A stretch of DNA of 64,000 bases, taken from the NCBI RefSeq assembly GCF_000829435.1, contig NZ_JXRP01000018.1:248001-312000 (forward strand), read 5' to 3'. The translations under genes and the position numbers were made by a program. The notes below the pieces were generated by a model that saw only the letters and a program-made list of their open reading frames with translations, was not told where the DNA came from and searched no databases. Below are positions 49,242 to 57,904 of this stretch, piece by piece (the first letter of the stretch is position 1; each line of letters opens with the position of its first letter). The stretch is from Jeotgalibacillus soli. Its GTDB lineage: Bacteria > Bacillota > Bacilli > Bacillales > Jeotgalibacillaceae.

Positions 49242-49822
49242 TTATTCTGCCATTGGCTGAAGCCTTCGAAAAGGGAGGCGCCATTTATACAGATAGGAGG
49301 TCGTGACGGCAAAAAGCAGATAAAGCTCCCATGAGCTGGATGTAATTCCAAGACCAACCGCGAAACCAGCAACGATCGCTCATGCAGCATAAATCTCATC
49401 GCGCAATACAAGCGGTTTACGGCCGGCAAGCAAATCTCGAATGATCCCAGCCTTCACTTCTAGTTAGAACGGCAGCAACGAAGACAGCGCTCATTGGGAG
49501 ACTCATTTCAACAGCATAAAGAGCACCTTGGATCGCAAAAGCGGACAATCCCATTGGATCAAAGAAATTTCCCCGTTTTCTCCAGTGCTTCAATAGGTTA
49601 TTAGGGAAGAGAAATACAGAAATAATAGGGATTAATAATTTGAAAGAACATTCCCTGCTCCCACAAAGCGGAAACAGGAAGGCGGATTAGGAGCTTGCGA
49701 ATGGCACCTCCTCCAAAAGCAGTCACGTTCCCTAATATATCATATCCTTCTTCCATGGCAATAATAGCACCAGATACCGCAAAGGCAACTGTGCCAATAA
49801 TACTCAATACTTGCCAGGTAAT
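49242..49822 (-). pseudogene. Decayed TRIC/UPF0126 membrane-channel gene (YvgT type)
   Basis: On the minus strand the N-terminal part TWQVLSIIGTVAFAVSGAII, then AMEEGYDILGNVTAFGGGAI and IRLPVSALWEQG, match the first UPF0126/TRIC repeat. Further on, DPMGLSAFAIQGALYAVEM, IIRDLLAGRKPLVLRDEIY and LPFRR match the second repeat, but in different frames. There are at least two frameshifts, an in-frame stop after the DEIYA segment and no good start codon. It is a clear relic of a trimeric intracellular-cation-channel family gene. Confidence 0.8.
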
Positions 49823-50086
49823 GATAGCGTCACCGGGCCTTTCGCAAAACAATTGAAAACCATACATGATTGTATCATTTCTTAATTGGAAATCAGTGTA
49901 ATATAGCAGGAATTTACAGATTGTTAAATGACAAATAACGGCAATGATTGTTGCCTTAAACAATAAGTTGGGAATCCTTAGTGTAAGGATAAGTTTTCTT
50001 CTATCTATTTGTCCAAAAACGTGCTAGCTGACAGTACTTTTGATAAGATAAAGACATATGTCATTCGACAGAAAGAAGGGTATTTA

Positions 50087-51349
50087 TTGAATAAGCACGA
50101 TTTTCCGAGGGAGCGTGCGATTTTAGTCGGTGTTCAAGTTGGACAGACCGAGGATGAACGATTCGCTCAATCATTGGAAGAATTAAAAGCATTAACTGAA
50201 ACGGCACAGGGAGAAGTTGTGTCTGTCATGACCCAAAATCGTGATCGAATCCATTCGAGCACTTATATGGGGAAAGGAAAGCTTGAAGAGCTTCAAGTGC
50301 TTGAAGAAGAGCTTGAGCCGGATGTAATCATCTTTAATAGCGAGCTTTCGCCAAGTCAAAATCGAAATATATCCAAGGTCCTGAATGCGAGAATTATTGA
50401 TCGAACTCAGCTTATTTTAGATATTTTTGCGCAGCGTGCCCGTTCTCGCGAGGGGAAGCTTCAAGTGCAGCTTGCACAGCTCGAGTATTTACTCCCTAGA
50501 CTGAGTGGACAGGGGATTGAACTATCCAGACTAGGCGGAGGGATCGGAACGAGAGGTCCTGGTGAAACAAAGCTTGAAACAGATCGCCGTCACATACGAG
50601 GTGAGATTTCGGAGATAAAACGACAGCTCAAGAATGTCGTTAAACACCGGGAGCAATACCGTGAGCGGAGAAGGAAAAATCATGTGTTTCAAATCTCGCT
50701 GGTGGGCTACACAAATGCAGGGAAATCTACACTGTTTAATCGATTGGCAGATGCAGATTCTTATGAAGAAAACCAACTCTTTGCGACTCTTGATCCGATG
50801 ACGAGAAAGCTTACGCTGCCGAGTCAGCATTCGATTTTAATGACAGATACAGTAGGGTTTATTCAGGATCTACCAACGACGCTTATTGCTTCTTTTCGAT
50901 CCACGCTTGAAGAAGTGAATGAAGCGGATCTTCTTCTGCATGTCGTCGATTCAGCACATCCTGACCATGTTAATCATGAACAAACGGTTCAAAGGCTATT
51001 AGTGGATTTACATATGGACCATATCCCTCAGCTAACCGTTTATAATAAAAGAGACTTGTCCTCAGCGGATTTTGTTCCATCGCCTAATCACGATTATTTG
51101 TGGATGTCAGCCCTTAACGAACAGGATTTACAGCAGCTTCTGCTTGAGGTGGAAAAGCAGATGCTTGATAGAATGAAGCTGTATGAGGTGGTTGTTCCTT
51201 CTACTGAAGGGAAGCTGATTTCCCGTTTAAAAAGAGAAACAATCGTTCGTGATGTAACCTTTAATGAGACAGATGATCAATATATTATTCAAGGCCATGT
51301 AATGGAGGATCACCCTGTCCTTGGCCAAATTTATGAGCATGGAAGGTAA
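50087..51349 (+). CDS. hflX: GTPase HflX (YnbA)
   Basis: A 420-residue ribosome-associated GTPase that splits stalled or stressed ribosomes. It has the N-terminal HflX domain (STYMGKGKLEEL, IFNSELSPSQNRN, RLGGGIGTRGPGETKLE), then a G domain with GYTNAGKST, DTVGFIQDLP and NKRD. TTG 50087 (MNKHDFPRERAILVG) follows GAAAGAAGGG and gives the usual family length; an in-frame TTG at 50009 would add 26 residues without support. The downstream ynbB start lies 9 bases after its stop. Confidence 0.92.
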   Translation: MNKHDFPRERAILVGVQVGQTEDERFAQSLEELKALTETAQGEVVSVMTQNRDRIHSSTYMGKGKLEELQVLEEELEPDVIIFNSELSPSQNRNISKVLNARIIDRTQLILDIFAQRARSREGKLQVQLAQLEYLLPRLSGQGIELSRLGGGIGTRGPGETKLETDRRHIRGEISEIKRQLKNVVKHREQYRERRRKNHVFQISLVGYTNAGKSTLFNRLADADSYEENQLFATLDPMTRKLTLPSQHSILMTDTVGFIQDLPTTLIASFRSTLEEVNEADLLLHVVDSAHPDHVNHEQTVQRLLVDLHMDHIPQLTVYNKRDLSSADFVPSPNHDYLWMSALNEQDLQQLLLEVEKQMLDRMKLYEVVVPSTEGKLISRLKRETIVRDVTFNETDDQYIIQGHVMEDHPVLGQIYEHGR

Positions 51350-51357
51350 AGGTGTAA

Positions 51358-52629
51358 ATGATGTTAGCGTATTTGAAGAATGAAAAAACATTGGCACCAA
51401 TTGTACGGCAAGTCGAAGAAAAGATTGCATCGCGTCATCGTGAAATTGAGGCGCAGTCTGAATCCAATCAATTTCGTGTGCTAAAAGGATTTCGTGACCA
51501 TAAAGTCAGTGACAGTCATTTCATCCCGACTACTGGTTATGGGTATGATGACCATGGAAGAGACACGCTTGCTGCTATTTATGCAGATGTGTTTGGAGGA
51601 GAAGCGGGTCTTGTGAGACCTCAAATTATTTCTGGAACTCATGCAATTTCGATTGCCCTTTTTGGTGTCCTTCGACCTGGGGATGAACTGCTGTATATTA
51701 CAGGGCGACCTTACGATACACTTGAGGAAATCGTCGGTATAAGAGGAAATGGCCATGGTTCCTTAAAGGATTTTAATATTGGATATGATCATGTTGAACT
51801 GAAAGAGGATGGACATGTAGATCTTGAGGAAGTATTAAAACGCATAAAACCTGAAACAAAAATGATCGGAATTCAAAGGTCGAAAGGATATGCGATGAGA
51901 CCATCCTATCGAATAGAAGAAATAAAGATCATGATTGATACAATCAAACAGCATCATCCTTCCGTCATTATCTTCGTTGATAATTGCTATGGTGAGTTTG
52001 TGGAAGAGCTTGAGCCTTGTCATGTAGGTGCAGATTTAATGGCAGGTTCACTCATCAAAAATCCCGGTGGCGGCATTGCAAAAACAGGGGGCTATATTGT
52101 CGGTAAAAAACAATGGGTTGAACAGTGTTCCTACCGTATGACATCACCTGGAATTGGAGCTGAAGCGGGTGCCAGTCTTTATTCCTTACAGGAAATGTAT
52201 CAAGGATTCTTTTTAGCGCCGCACGTTGTATCACAATCTTTAAAGGGTGCCGTATTTACAGCGGCACTGCTTGAGAAATTAGGGATGAAAACAATTCCAT
52301 CCTGGTCTGAGCCAAGAACGGATCTTATTCAGGCAGTAGAGCTTGGCGACCGTGAGAAAATGATTGCTTTTTGTCAGGCTATTCAATATGCTTCACCAAT
52401 CAATGCCCATTTTACTCCATATCCAGCATACATGCCGGGCTATAAGGATGATGTCATCATGGCAGCAGGGACATTTATACAGGGTGCAAGTATTGAATTA
52501 TCCGCCGATGGCCCGCTTCGTGCTCCTTATGCTGCGTATGTACAAGGAGGATTAACATATGAACACGTGAAAATTGCAATCTGTACCGCGTTGGATGAAT
52601 TAATTACACGTGATTTCATAACGCTGTAA
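51358..52629 (+). CDS. ynbB: PLP-dependent protein YnbB (methionine gamma-lyase-like)
   Basis: A 423-residue fold-type-I pyridoxal-phosphate enzyme of the aluminium-resistance/methionine gamma-lyase family (PF06838 type). The cofactor-binding Lys lies in GSLIKNPGGGIAKTGGY, with FVDNCYGEFVEELEP upstream. The true reaction is not established for the family. It is translationally close to hflX and followed by a terminator before glnR, as in B. subtilis. Confidence 0.92.
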   Translation: MMLAYLKNEKTLAPIVRQVEEKIASRHREIEAQSESNQFRVLKGFRDHKVSDSHFIPTTGYGYDDHGRDTLAAIYADVFGGEAGLVRPQIISGTHAISIALFGVLRPGDELLYITGRPYDTLEEIVGIRGNGHGSLKDFNIGYDHVELKEDGHVDLEEVLKRIKPETKMIGIQRSKGYAMRPSYRIEEIKIMIDTIKQHHPSVIIFVDNCYGEFVEELEPCHVGADLMAGSLIKNPGGGIAKTGGYIVGKKQWVEQCSYRMTSPGIGAEAGASLYSLQEMYQGFFLAPHVVSQSLKGAVFTAALLEKLGMKTIPSWSEPRTDLIQAVELGDREKMIAFCQAIQYASPINAHFTPYPAYMPGYKDDVIMAAGTFIQGASIELSADGPLRAPYAAYVQGGLTYEHVKIAICTALDELITRDFITL

Positions 52630-52635
52630 CGTTGA

Positions 52636-52664
52636 AAATCCGGTCACTAAAGACCGGATCTTTT
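52636..52664 (+). terminator. Terminator of hflX-ynbB
   Basis: ATCCGGTC/GACCGGAT with a 6-base loop and CTTTT. Confidence 0.8.
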
Positions 52665-52742
52665 AAGAGCTATTTATTAAAAATGAATATTAATGCGGAA
52701 GCAGGGTAAATAAAAGATGGAGTTAAAAAAAATAAAAAAACA

Positions 52743-52793
52743 TGTAATAAAATCTAACATAATGTTGACACCTTACCTCACATCTATTACAAT
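52743..52793 (+). promoter_or_regulatory. glnRA promoter with two GlnR/TnrA boxes
   Basis: TGTAATAAAATCTAACA (52743-52759) matches the GlnR box TGTNANAWWWTNTNACA at all fixed positions. A weaker box lies at 52766-52782 over the -35. The promoter is TTGACA (52765-52770), 17 bases, TACAAT (52788-52793). Two boxes, one upstream and one over the -35, is the B. subtilis glnRA arrangement. Confidence 0.9.
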
Positions 52794-52829
52794 AAACTTG
52801 TCGATAGAAAAAGAGAAAGGGGATACGAT

Positions 52830-53228
52830 ATGAGTGGCAGTGAGATTCGACGAACGATGCCATTGTTTCCAATTGGCATTGTGATGCAGTTGACGGACTT
52901 AACAGCTCGTCAAATACGTTATTATGAAGAACACGACCTCATTACACCTGCAAGAACGCAGGGAAATCGCCGACTTTTTTCATTAAACGACATAGATAGA
53001 TTGTTAGAAATTAAAGATTTATTGGAGCAAGGGATCAACATGGCAGGAATTAAAAAGATTTTTGCTGTGAACCATACGGAAGAAGCAAAGAATGAACCGA
53101 CACTGGCGAAAAAGCCTGAACTTTCCAATGACCAATTAAGAAAGCTGTTAAAGCAGGAAATGCTTAGTCAGGGGAAATTCAATCGCTCAAGCCTTCGTGC
53201 AGGAGACTTATCACGCTTTTTTCACTAA
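52830..53228 (+). CDS. glnR: Glutamine synthetase repressor GlnR
   Basis: A 132-residue MerR-family repressor. The N-terminal winged HTH contains [20 protein letters not shown], and the C-terminal tail (residues about 100-132) is the autoinhibitory part relieved by binding feedback-inhibited glutamine synthetase. Start ATG 52830 after AGAAAGGGGATACGAT. It represses its own operon through the boxes upstream. Confidence 0.96.
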   Translation: MSGSEIRRTMPLFPIGIVMQLTDLTARQIRYYEEHDLITPARTQGNRRLFSLNDIDRLLEIKDLLEQGINMAGIKKIFAVNHTEEAKNEPTLAKKPELSNDQLRKLLKQEMLSQGKFNRSSLRAGDLSRFFH

Positions 53229-53256
53229 TATTACATATAACAGGAGGAATCAACCA

Positions 53257-54591
53257 ATGGGTAAATATTCACGTGAAGACATTCTTCGATTAGCAAAGGA
53301 ACAGAACGTTAATTTCATTCGACTTCAGTTTACAGACATTTTAGGAACAATTAAAAATGTGGAAATTCCAGTAAGTCAGCTTCAAAAAGCAGTAGACAAT
53401 AAAATGATGTTTGATGGATCTTCCATTGAAGGATTTGTACGTATTGAAGAATCAGATATGTATCTATTCCCAGATCTTGATACGTGGGTAGTATTCCCTT
53501 GGACGGCTGGGGATGGAAAGGTTGCTCGTTTAATCTGTGATATCTACAATCCAGACGGTACGCCATTCGCTGGTGACCCTCGTAATAACTTGAAGCGTGT
53601 ACTAGCAGAGATGGAAGAGCTAGGATTTACAGACTTCAACCTTGGACCTGAGCCGGAATTCTTCCTATTCAAATTAGATGCAAATGGTGAACCAACACTT
53701 GAACTAAACGATAAAGGTGGCTACTTTGACCTTGCACCAACAGACCTTGGTGAAAACTGTCGTCGCGATATCGTTATTGAGCTTGAAGCAATGGGTTATG
53801 AAATCGAAGCGTCTCACCACGAGGTAGCTCCTGGCCAGCACGAAATTGATTTCAAATACGCAGATGCAATCAGCGCATGCGATGACATCCAAACTTTTAA
53901 ACTAGTAGTTAAAACAATTGCACGTAAACATGGCTTGCATGCTACATTTATGCCTAAACCATTGTTCGGGGTAAATGGATCAGGTATGCACTGCAACATG
54001 TCCCTATTTAAAAATGGAGTAAACTCATTCTTTGATGAGAATGGTGATCTTCAACTTAGCGATACAGCTCGTCAATTTATGGCGGGTATCATCAAGCACG
54101 CATCAGCGTTTACAGCTGTAACAAACCCAACTGTTAACTCTTACAAGCGTCTTGTTCCTGGATACGAAGCACCTTGCTACATTGCTTGGTCTGCACAAAA
54201 CCGCAGCCCATTGATTCGTATCCCAGCATCACGCGGACTAAGCACTCGTGTTGAAGTTCGTTCTGTTGATCCTGCTGCAAATCCATACCTAGCACTTGCA
54301 GTACTTCTTCGTGCAGGTCTTGACGGAATCAAAAACAACTTGACTCCACCACCAGCAATCGACCGCAACATCTATGTAATGGACAAAGCAGAGCGTGAAG
54401 AAGCTGGAATTAAAGATCTACCTGCAACGCTAGCTCAGGCATTAGATGAACTGAAAAAAGATGAAATTATCATCGACGCACTTGGCGAACACATCTTCGA
54501 ACACTTCGTGGAAGCGAAGGAAATCGAATGGGATATGTTCCGCACGCAAGTACACCCATGGGAGCGCGAGCAGTACATGGAACAGTTTTAA
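53257..54591 (+). CDS. glnA: Glutamine synthetase type I-alpha
   Basis: A 444-residue dodecameric enzyme making glutamine from glutamate and ammonia; feedback-inhibited enzyme also controls GlnR and TnrA. Motifs include [27 protein letters not shown]-type metal ligands ([10 protein letters not shown]), the ATP region [14 protein letters not shown] and [16 protein letters not shown] 53257 follows AACAGGAGGAATCAACC and gives the B. subtilis length; an earlier in-frame start (53197) lies within glnR. Confidence 0.98.
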   Translation: MGKYSREDILRLAKEQNVNFIRLQFTDILGTIKNVEIPVSQLQKAVDNKMMFDGSSIEGFVRIEESDMYLFPDLDTWVVFPWTAGDGKVARLICDIYNPDGTPFAGDPRNNLKRVLAEMEELGFTDFNLGPEPEFFLFKLDANGEPTLELNDKGGYFDLAPTDLGENCRRDIVIELEAMGYEIEASHHEVAPGQHEIDFKYADAISACDDIQTFKLVVKTIARKHGLHATFMPKPLFGVNGSGMHCNMSLFKNGVNSFFDENGDLQLSDTARQFMAGIIKHASAFTAVTNPTVNSYKRLVPGYEAPCYIAWSAQNRSPLIRIPASRGLSTRVEVRSVDPAANPYLALAVLLRAGLDGIKNNLTPPPAIDRNIYVMDKAEREEAGIKDLPATLAQALDELKKDEIIIDALGEHIFEHFVEAKEIEWDMFRTQVHPWEREQYMEQF

Positions 54592-54597
54592 TAATAG

Positions 54598-54634
54598 AAA
54601 CCGTTGGGGCTGTAAGGCTCTGGCGGTTTTTTAT
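54598..54634 (+). terminator. Terminator of glnRA
   Basis: AAACCG/CGGTTT with inner GGGGC/GGCTC pairing and TTTTTT. It lies at the junction with the mobile element. Confidence 0.78.
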
Positions 54635-54740
54635 TTGGACAAAAATATTATATTATTAGTTAAAATGGATTTTCGTCCAAGTTTTGTCCAAGTCAACCTT
54701 TAATAATTCCACAAAAAAAGAAGCCAGACATTTTGTCCAA
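54635..54740. repeat. TTTTGTCCAA repeats at the element end (probable integrase arm sites/att region)
   Basis: TTTTGTCCAA occurs at 54682-54691 and 54731-54740 and inverted at 54635-54644 (TTGGACAAAA). A partial copy (CGTCCAA) ends at 54680. They lie between the glnA terminator and the integrase stop codon, the expected place for an attachment site with arm-type integrase sites. The core sequence cannot be defined because the other end is outside the window. Confidence 0.6.
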
Positions 54741-54747
54741 CTTCAAT

Positions 54748-55899
54748 TTAAATCTGCTGTGATCTTTTCCTCTTTTGTTCCTCGTACTTATCCATTGTCT
54801 GCTGATTCATTATTTTACTTACATGAGCGTAAACATCGGCTGTAATCTGCATGGAACCATGTCCTAATCGTTCCTGGACACCTTTCATATCCACACCAGC
54901 TTCAAGCAATTGGACAGCGTGAGTGTGCCGCAGGGAGTGAATAGGATAGTCCGGCATATCAGCTCTTTTTAAAATCCGTCTGAATGAGTTGAAAAGGGTG
55001 CTCTTTGCCATAGGAGATCCATCATTCCTACATAAAACTAAATTGAGATCATGACGGTATAGATCTTTTAATGCAAGCTTATTTTGATTCTGCCACTTCA
55101 TGTGGAAGTGAAGCTCCTGGGCCAATTTATTATCAATGGATATAATTCTTTTTGAATTATAGTTCTTTGTATCCCCGAATAACTCATCATCATTTTTAGC
55201 CTGAAAATCCAATGATTTGTGTACATTAATCGTTTTCTCTTTCAAATCAATATCATTCCATTGGAGTGCTGCAGCTTCCCCTTTTCTTAAGCCTGTTTCA
55301 ATTAAAACATTGTAGAAAATCCAATGCTCATATCCGTATTGGTAAGCGTGTCTTAGAAACGACTCAATTTGATCAGTTTCAATGAACTTAATCTTCTTTT
55401 CGGTAGCTTTTGCTCTGATCTTTGCATACTTACATGGGTTATCAGTTATCCTCTTTTGTTGGACCGCTTTTTCCATAGCATTCTTCATTGTAGTGTGGAT
55501 GATTTCAATTGATCTTTTACTTGATCCATCTTCCACAAGTTTATTTAAAAATGCCTGGTACTGATCAGAAGTAATTTTCTGCAAAGAGATTTCTTTGAAG
55601 TAGGGGAGTATGTGATTATTGATGCTGTTCTCATATGTTTGAAAAGTGTTCTTCCTAACATGGCCACGCTTATCATTTTCTAACCAGTCCAAGATGAATG
55701 TTTTAAGTTTTATTACCTTAAGATCATACCCTTGCTTCAATAACTTCTCTTTTGCTTCAGCTACCTCTTTAGCAGCTCCTTTTGAATCAAATCCACCTTC
55801 AGAAATAGGTTCAAGTTCTCCAGTGACCGGGTTCTTATAATGGATCCGGTATTCCCATTTTGGCTTTGATTTAGTGCCGCGGTTGCGGTAAGAAGCCAT
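54748..55899 (-). CDS. int: Site-specific tyrosine integrase
   Basis: A 383-residue phage-type integrase. It has an N-terminal arm-binding domain (KWEYRIHYKNPVTGELEP), a SAM-like core-binding domain (about 65-150), and the catalytic domain with Arg in ETGLRKGEAAALQW, HSLRHTHAVQLL, LGHGSMQITADVYAHV (His and Tyr nucleophile). It reads towards glnA, placing its end at the attachment site. It starts 2 bases from the repressor gene, so both form one minus-strand transcript. Confidence 0.93.
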   Translation of the reverse strand: MASYRNRGTKSKPKWEYRIHYKNPVTGELEPISEGGFDSKGAAKEVAEAKEKLLKQGYDLKVIKLKTFILDWLENDKRGHVRKNTFQTYENSINNHILPYFKEISLQKITSDQYQAFLNKLVEDGSSKRSIEIIHTTMKNAMEKAVQQKRITDNPCKYAKIRAKATEKKIKFIETDQIESFLRHAYQYGYEHWIFYNVLIETGLRKGEAAALQWNDIDLKEKTINVHKSLDFQAKNDDELFGDTKNYNSKRIISIDNKLAQELHFHMKWQNQNKLALKDLYRHDLNLVLCRNDGSPMAKSTLFNSFRRILKRADMPDYPIHSLRHTHAVQLLEAGVDMKGVQERLGHGSMQITADVYAHVSKIMNQQTMDKYEEQKRKRSQQI

Positions 55900-55901
55900 A
55901 T

Positions 55902-56393
55902 TTATTTCTCCTCCCTATTAATTCTAATACCTTTCAGCAATAACCTTAAAGCTTCTAATTCATTTTTTGTCAAATGTTGATTATCGAGAATAATTTTAGA
56001 TTCTTCATTAAAAACCTTATTTAACTCAACAAACGAACTCAATTCTTTTATATCTTCTTCTAAAAACCTAATAATTCTTTCATAATTTTGCATCTGTTCA
56101 TATACTTCTTGATCCTTAAGGTAAACATCATAGCCAGGTTCTCCTTCCTCAGGAATTAACTTATATCCGGCCATTTCAATTAATCTGGGGCCATTCCACA
56201 TTTTTTGAAATTCATCCTTCCACATTCCTTCAGCCATCTTTTCAAGAGTCTTTTTAGTTGGCGTTTTCCCGTTTTCAATTTGTGATAGATAAGGTCTGGA
56301 AACACCAGTTAGTTCGCTTAAAGCACTAATAGTTAAATCGTTTTCCTCTCTATATTCTTTAATGAATTTAGCTAATTCAGTCTGTTGATTCAT
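55902..56393 (-). CDS. XRE-family repressor of the mobile element
   Basis: A 163-residue protein with an N-terminal helix-turn-helix (LTISALSELTGVSRPYLSQIENGKTPTK) and a helical C-terminal part with no peptidase motif, so it is not a self-cleaving CI-type repressor. It is transcribed leftward with the integrase from a promoter covered by an operator, facing the Cro-like gene. It is the likely maintenance repressor. Confidence 0.85.
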   Translation of the reverse strand: MNQQTELAKFIKEYREENDLTISALSELTGVSRPYLSQIENGKTPTKKTLEKMAEGMWKDEFQKMWNGPRLIEMAGYKLIPEEGEPGYDVYLKDQEVYEQMQNYERIIRFLEEDIKELSSFVELNKVFNEESKIILDNQHLTKNELEALRLLLKGIRINREEK

Positions 56394-56422
56394 ATTATCC
56401 CTCCTATATCTTCTTAGTGTTC

Positions 56423-56509
56423 ATTATCCATATGAACGTTGAAAAAATCAACACTACTTAAAATTTTATTTTGTTTAGTGTTGATTTTAGTTTCACTATA
56501 GATTACAAT
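56423..56509. promoter_or_regulatory. Divergent promoters with paired operators (lysis/lysogeny-type switch)
   Basis: Rightward: TTGATT (56481-56486), 17 bases, TACAAT (56504-56509). Leftward (on minus): TTGATT (plus 56446-56451), 17 bases, GATAAT (plus 56423-56428). The exact inverted repeats AAAATCAACACTA (56444-56456) and TAGTGTTGATTTT (56476-56488) each cover one -35. CGTTGAAAAAA is also repeated at 56437-56447 and 56522-56532. Confidence 0.82.
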
Positions 56510-56562
56510 GAACTCATGAAGCGTTGAAAAAAGTTTCATTTATAAAAGAGAGGTGAATAAAT

Positions 56563-56772
56563 GTGTTGAAAATCTATCCTAATAGAACAAGCATTCAGGT
56601 TGCTATGGTGTATAAAGGGCTAAATCAAAAATCCTTAAGTGAAAAATCTGATATTAGCCCATCCACTTTTTCAAACTTCATGAATGGTCGATATAGTATA
56701 TCAGCAAAAAAAGCTAAAAAAATTGCTGATTCTTTAGAAAAGCCTATTGAAGAACTATTTGAGTTTAAATGA
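56563..56772 (+). CDS. Cro-like XRE regulator, 69 residues
   Basis: A small helix-turn-helix protein (MVYKGLNQKSLSEKSDISPSTFSNFMNG). GTG 56563 follows AGAGAGGTGAATAAAT. It diverges from the repressor gene and begins the rightward operon, the position of a Cro-type regulator. Confidence 0.8.
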   Translation: MLKIYPNRTSIQVAMVYKGLNQKSLSEKSDISPSTFSNFMNGRYSISAKKAKKIADSLEKPIEELFEFK

Positions 56773-56803
56773 TTAGTAGACAACTTTTAAGGAGGTGATA
56801 TAA

Positions 56804-57148
56804 ATGCTGGAAATCAAGTTGGATGAAGCGGTAATCAGGGAGCTTTACCTGGAAGAGTTAAGAAAAAGGCTTGATAAGGTGGAAAAGGAAGCTCTCTTGA
56901 TGGGGATTAAGGAATTGCTTGTATATCTGGGTGTAAGTAGAAGTACTTTTTACGAAGTGTTTCAAAATCATCCTGAACTTCCGAGGATTCACATTGGAAG
57001 AAAATCTTTCTTCTACCGTCCGCAAATCGATGAGTTTATTAAAAATTATATCGAAGAAGTTCAAGCAAATGGCGGCCAAGCTTATAATTGCTCAACTATT
57101 AGAAAAGTAAAAGCTAAAAAGGAAGAAAGAGAGGGAGGAGGGCATTAA
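56804..57148 (+). CDS. Helix-turn-helix DNA-binding protein (possible excisionase)
   Basis: A 114-residue protein with a MerR/excisionase-like winged helix in the middle (LLVYLGVSRSTFYEVF, then RIHIGRKSFFYRPQIDEFI) and a basic C-terminal tail. Position right after the Cro-like gene suits an excisionase or early regulator. Start ATG 56804 after AAGGAGGTGATATAA. Confidence 0.7.
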   Translation: MLEIKLDEAVIRELYLEELRKRLDKVEKEALLMGIKELLVYLGVSRSTFYEVFQNHPELPRIHIGRKSFFYRPQIDEFIKNYIEEVQANGGQAYNCSTIRKVKAKKEEREGGGH

Positions 57149-57173
57149 AATTCTCTTAAGGAGGTGAGACAGT

Positions 57174-57356
57174 ATGAAATTAATGAAGCGAATTTCTTGG
57201 TACACCGGAAAGGTCGCTTGGCAAAGTAAGGTACCTGTTCAAGATCAGGGAGAAAAATTTACCTTGAGGAATAAACGGCTGCAACAGTATAAAGCTGTAT
57301 TAAATGAACAATGCAGAAGTCATCAGTGTAATCGTACTTTTAAGGAGGGACATTAA
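57174..57356 (+). CDS. Small basic protein, 60 residues
   Basis: Starts at ATG 57174 after AAGGAGGTGAGACAGT. The product is basic (MKLMKRISWYTGKVAWQSK..) with two Cys near the end (CRSHQC). No family recognised; typical of early mobile-element genes. Confidence 0.5.
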   Translation: MKLMKRISWYTGKVAWQSKVPVQDQGEKFTLRNKRLQQYKAVLNEQCRSHQCNRTFKEGH

Positions 57357-57409
57357 TTTTCACCAAGTGTAATTTCTTTAGAAAACAAAAACAAATGGAG
57401 GAATTAAAA

Positions 57410-57775
57410 ATGAAAACAAAACTGAATGTATCAACTGAAGTTGAAAATGTTGCTGAAGTAAAACTAACGGAGAAAATGCAGAGGGATTTGCACGAGGTAC
57501 ACACTGCCCTAGAAAACTTATCAGCAGGAGTTGAAATGGCTGGGAATGTGTTGACCCGTCTTGAGTGGACTAAAGATGATATTTACGCAGCTATTAACCC
57601 AAAAGATAATAATTTTAATGAATTTGGATTAAATCAGCTATATACAACGCTTGAGTTATTACTCGATCATATCGGCTTTTTACAAAAGGAGATTGTCCAA
57701 CATAAACAGGAAGCATTCAATCATCTTGATGGTTTACTGCATAGAAATAACCCTTCCACTGCAATGGAAGAGTAA
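57410..57775 (+). CDS. Hypothetical helical protein, 121 residues
   Basis: ATG 57410 follows AATGGAGGAATTAAAA; an in-frame ATG at 57395 overlaps that ribosome binding site. The product (MKTKLNVSTEVENVAEVKL..) is acidic and predicted helical. No domain recognised. It lies just upstream of the replication gene. Confidence 0.6.
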   Translation: MKTKLNVSTEVENVAEVKLTEKMQRDLHEVHTALENLSAGVEMAGNVLTRLEWTKDDIYAAINPKDNNFNEFGLNQLYTTLELLLDHIGFLQKEIVQHKQEAFNHLDGLLHRNNPSTAMEE

Positions 57776-57904
57776 TATCGCTCAATTAATAATTAATCGG
57801 ATTTGTTAATCAAGTCCGATTTCTTATCAATAATATTAACCAATGATAAGGAAAAAATCAATATAAATTTTATTAACAGCTTAATGGCTTGGGGAAGGAG
57901 GGGA

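Noticed and set aside
49974-49990. Perfect hairpin ATCCTTA-GTG-TAAGGAT before hflX
   Set aside because: A 7-bp stem without a clear T-tract; too small to assign as a terminator or regulatory element.
50009-50086. 26-residue N-terminal extension of HflX
   Set aside because: No ribosome binding site at TTG 50009, and the family normally begins close to the RERAILVG segment; TTG 50087 has GAAAGAAGGG upstream.
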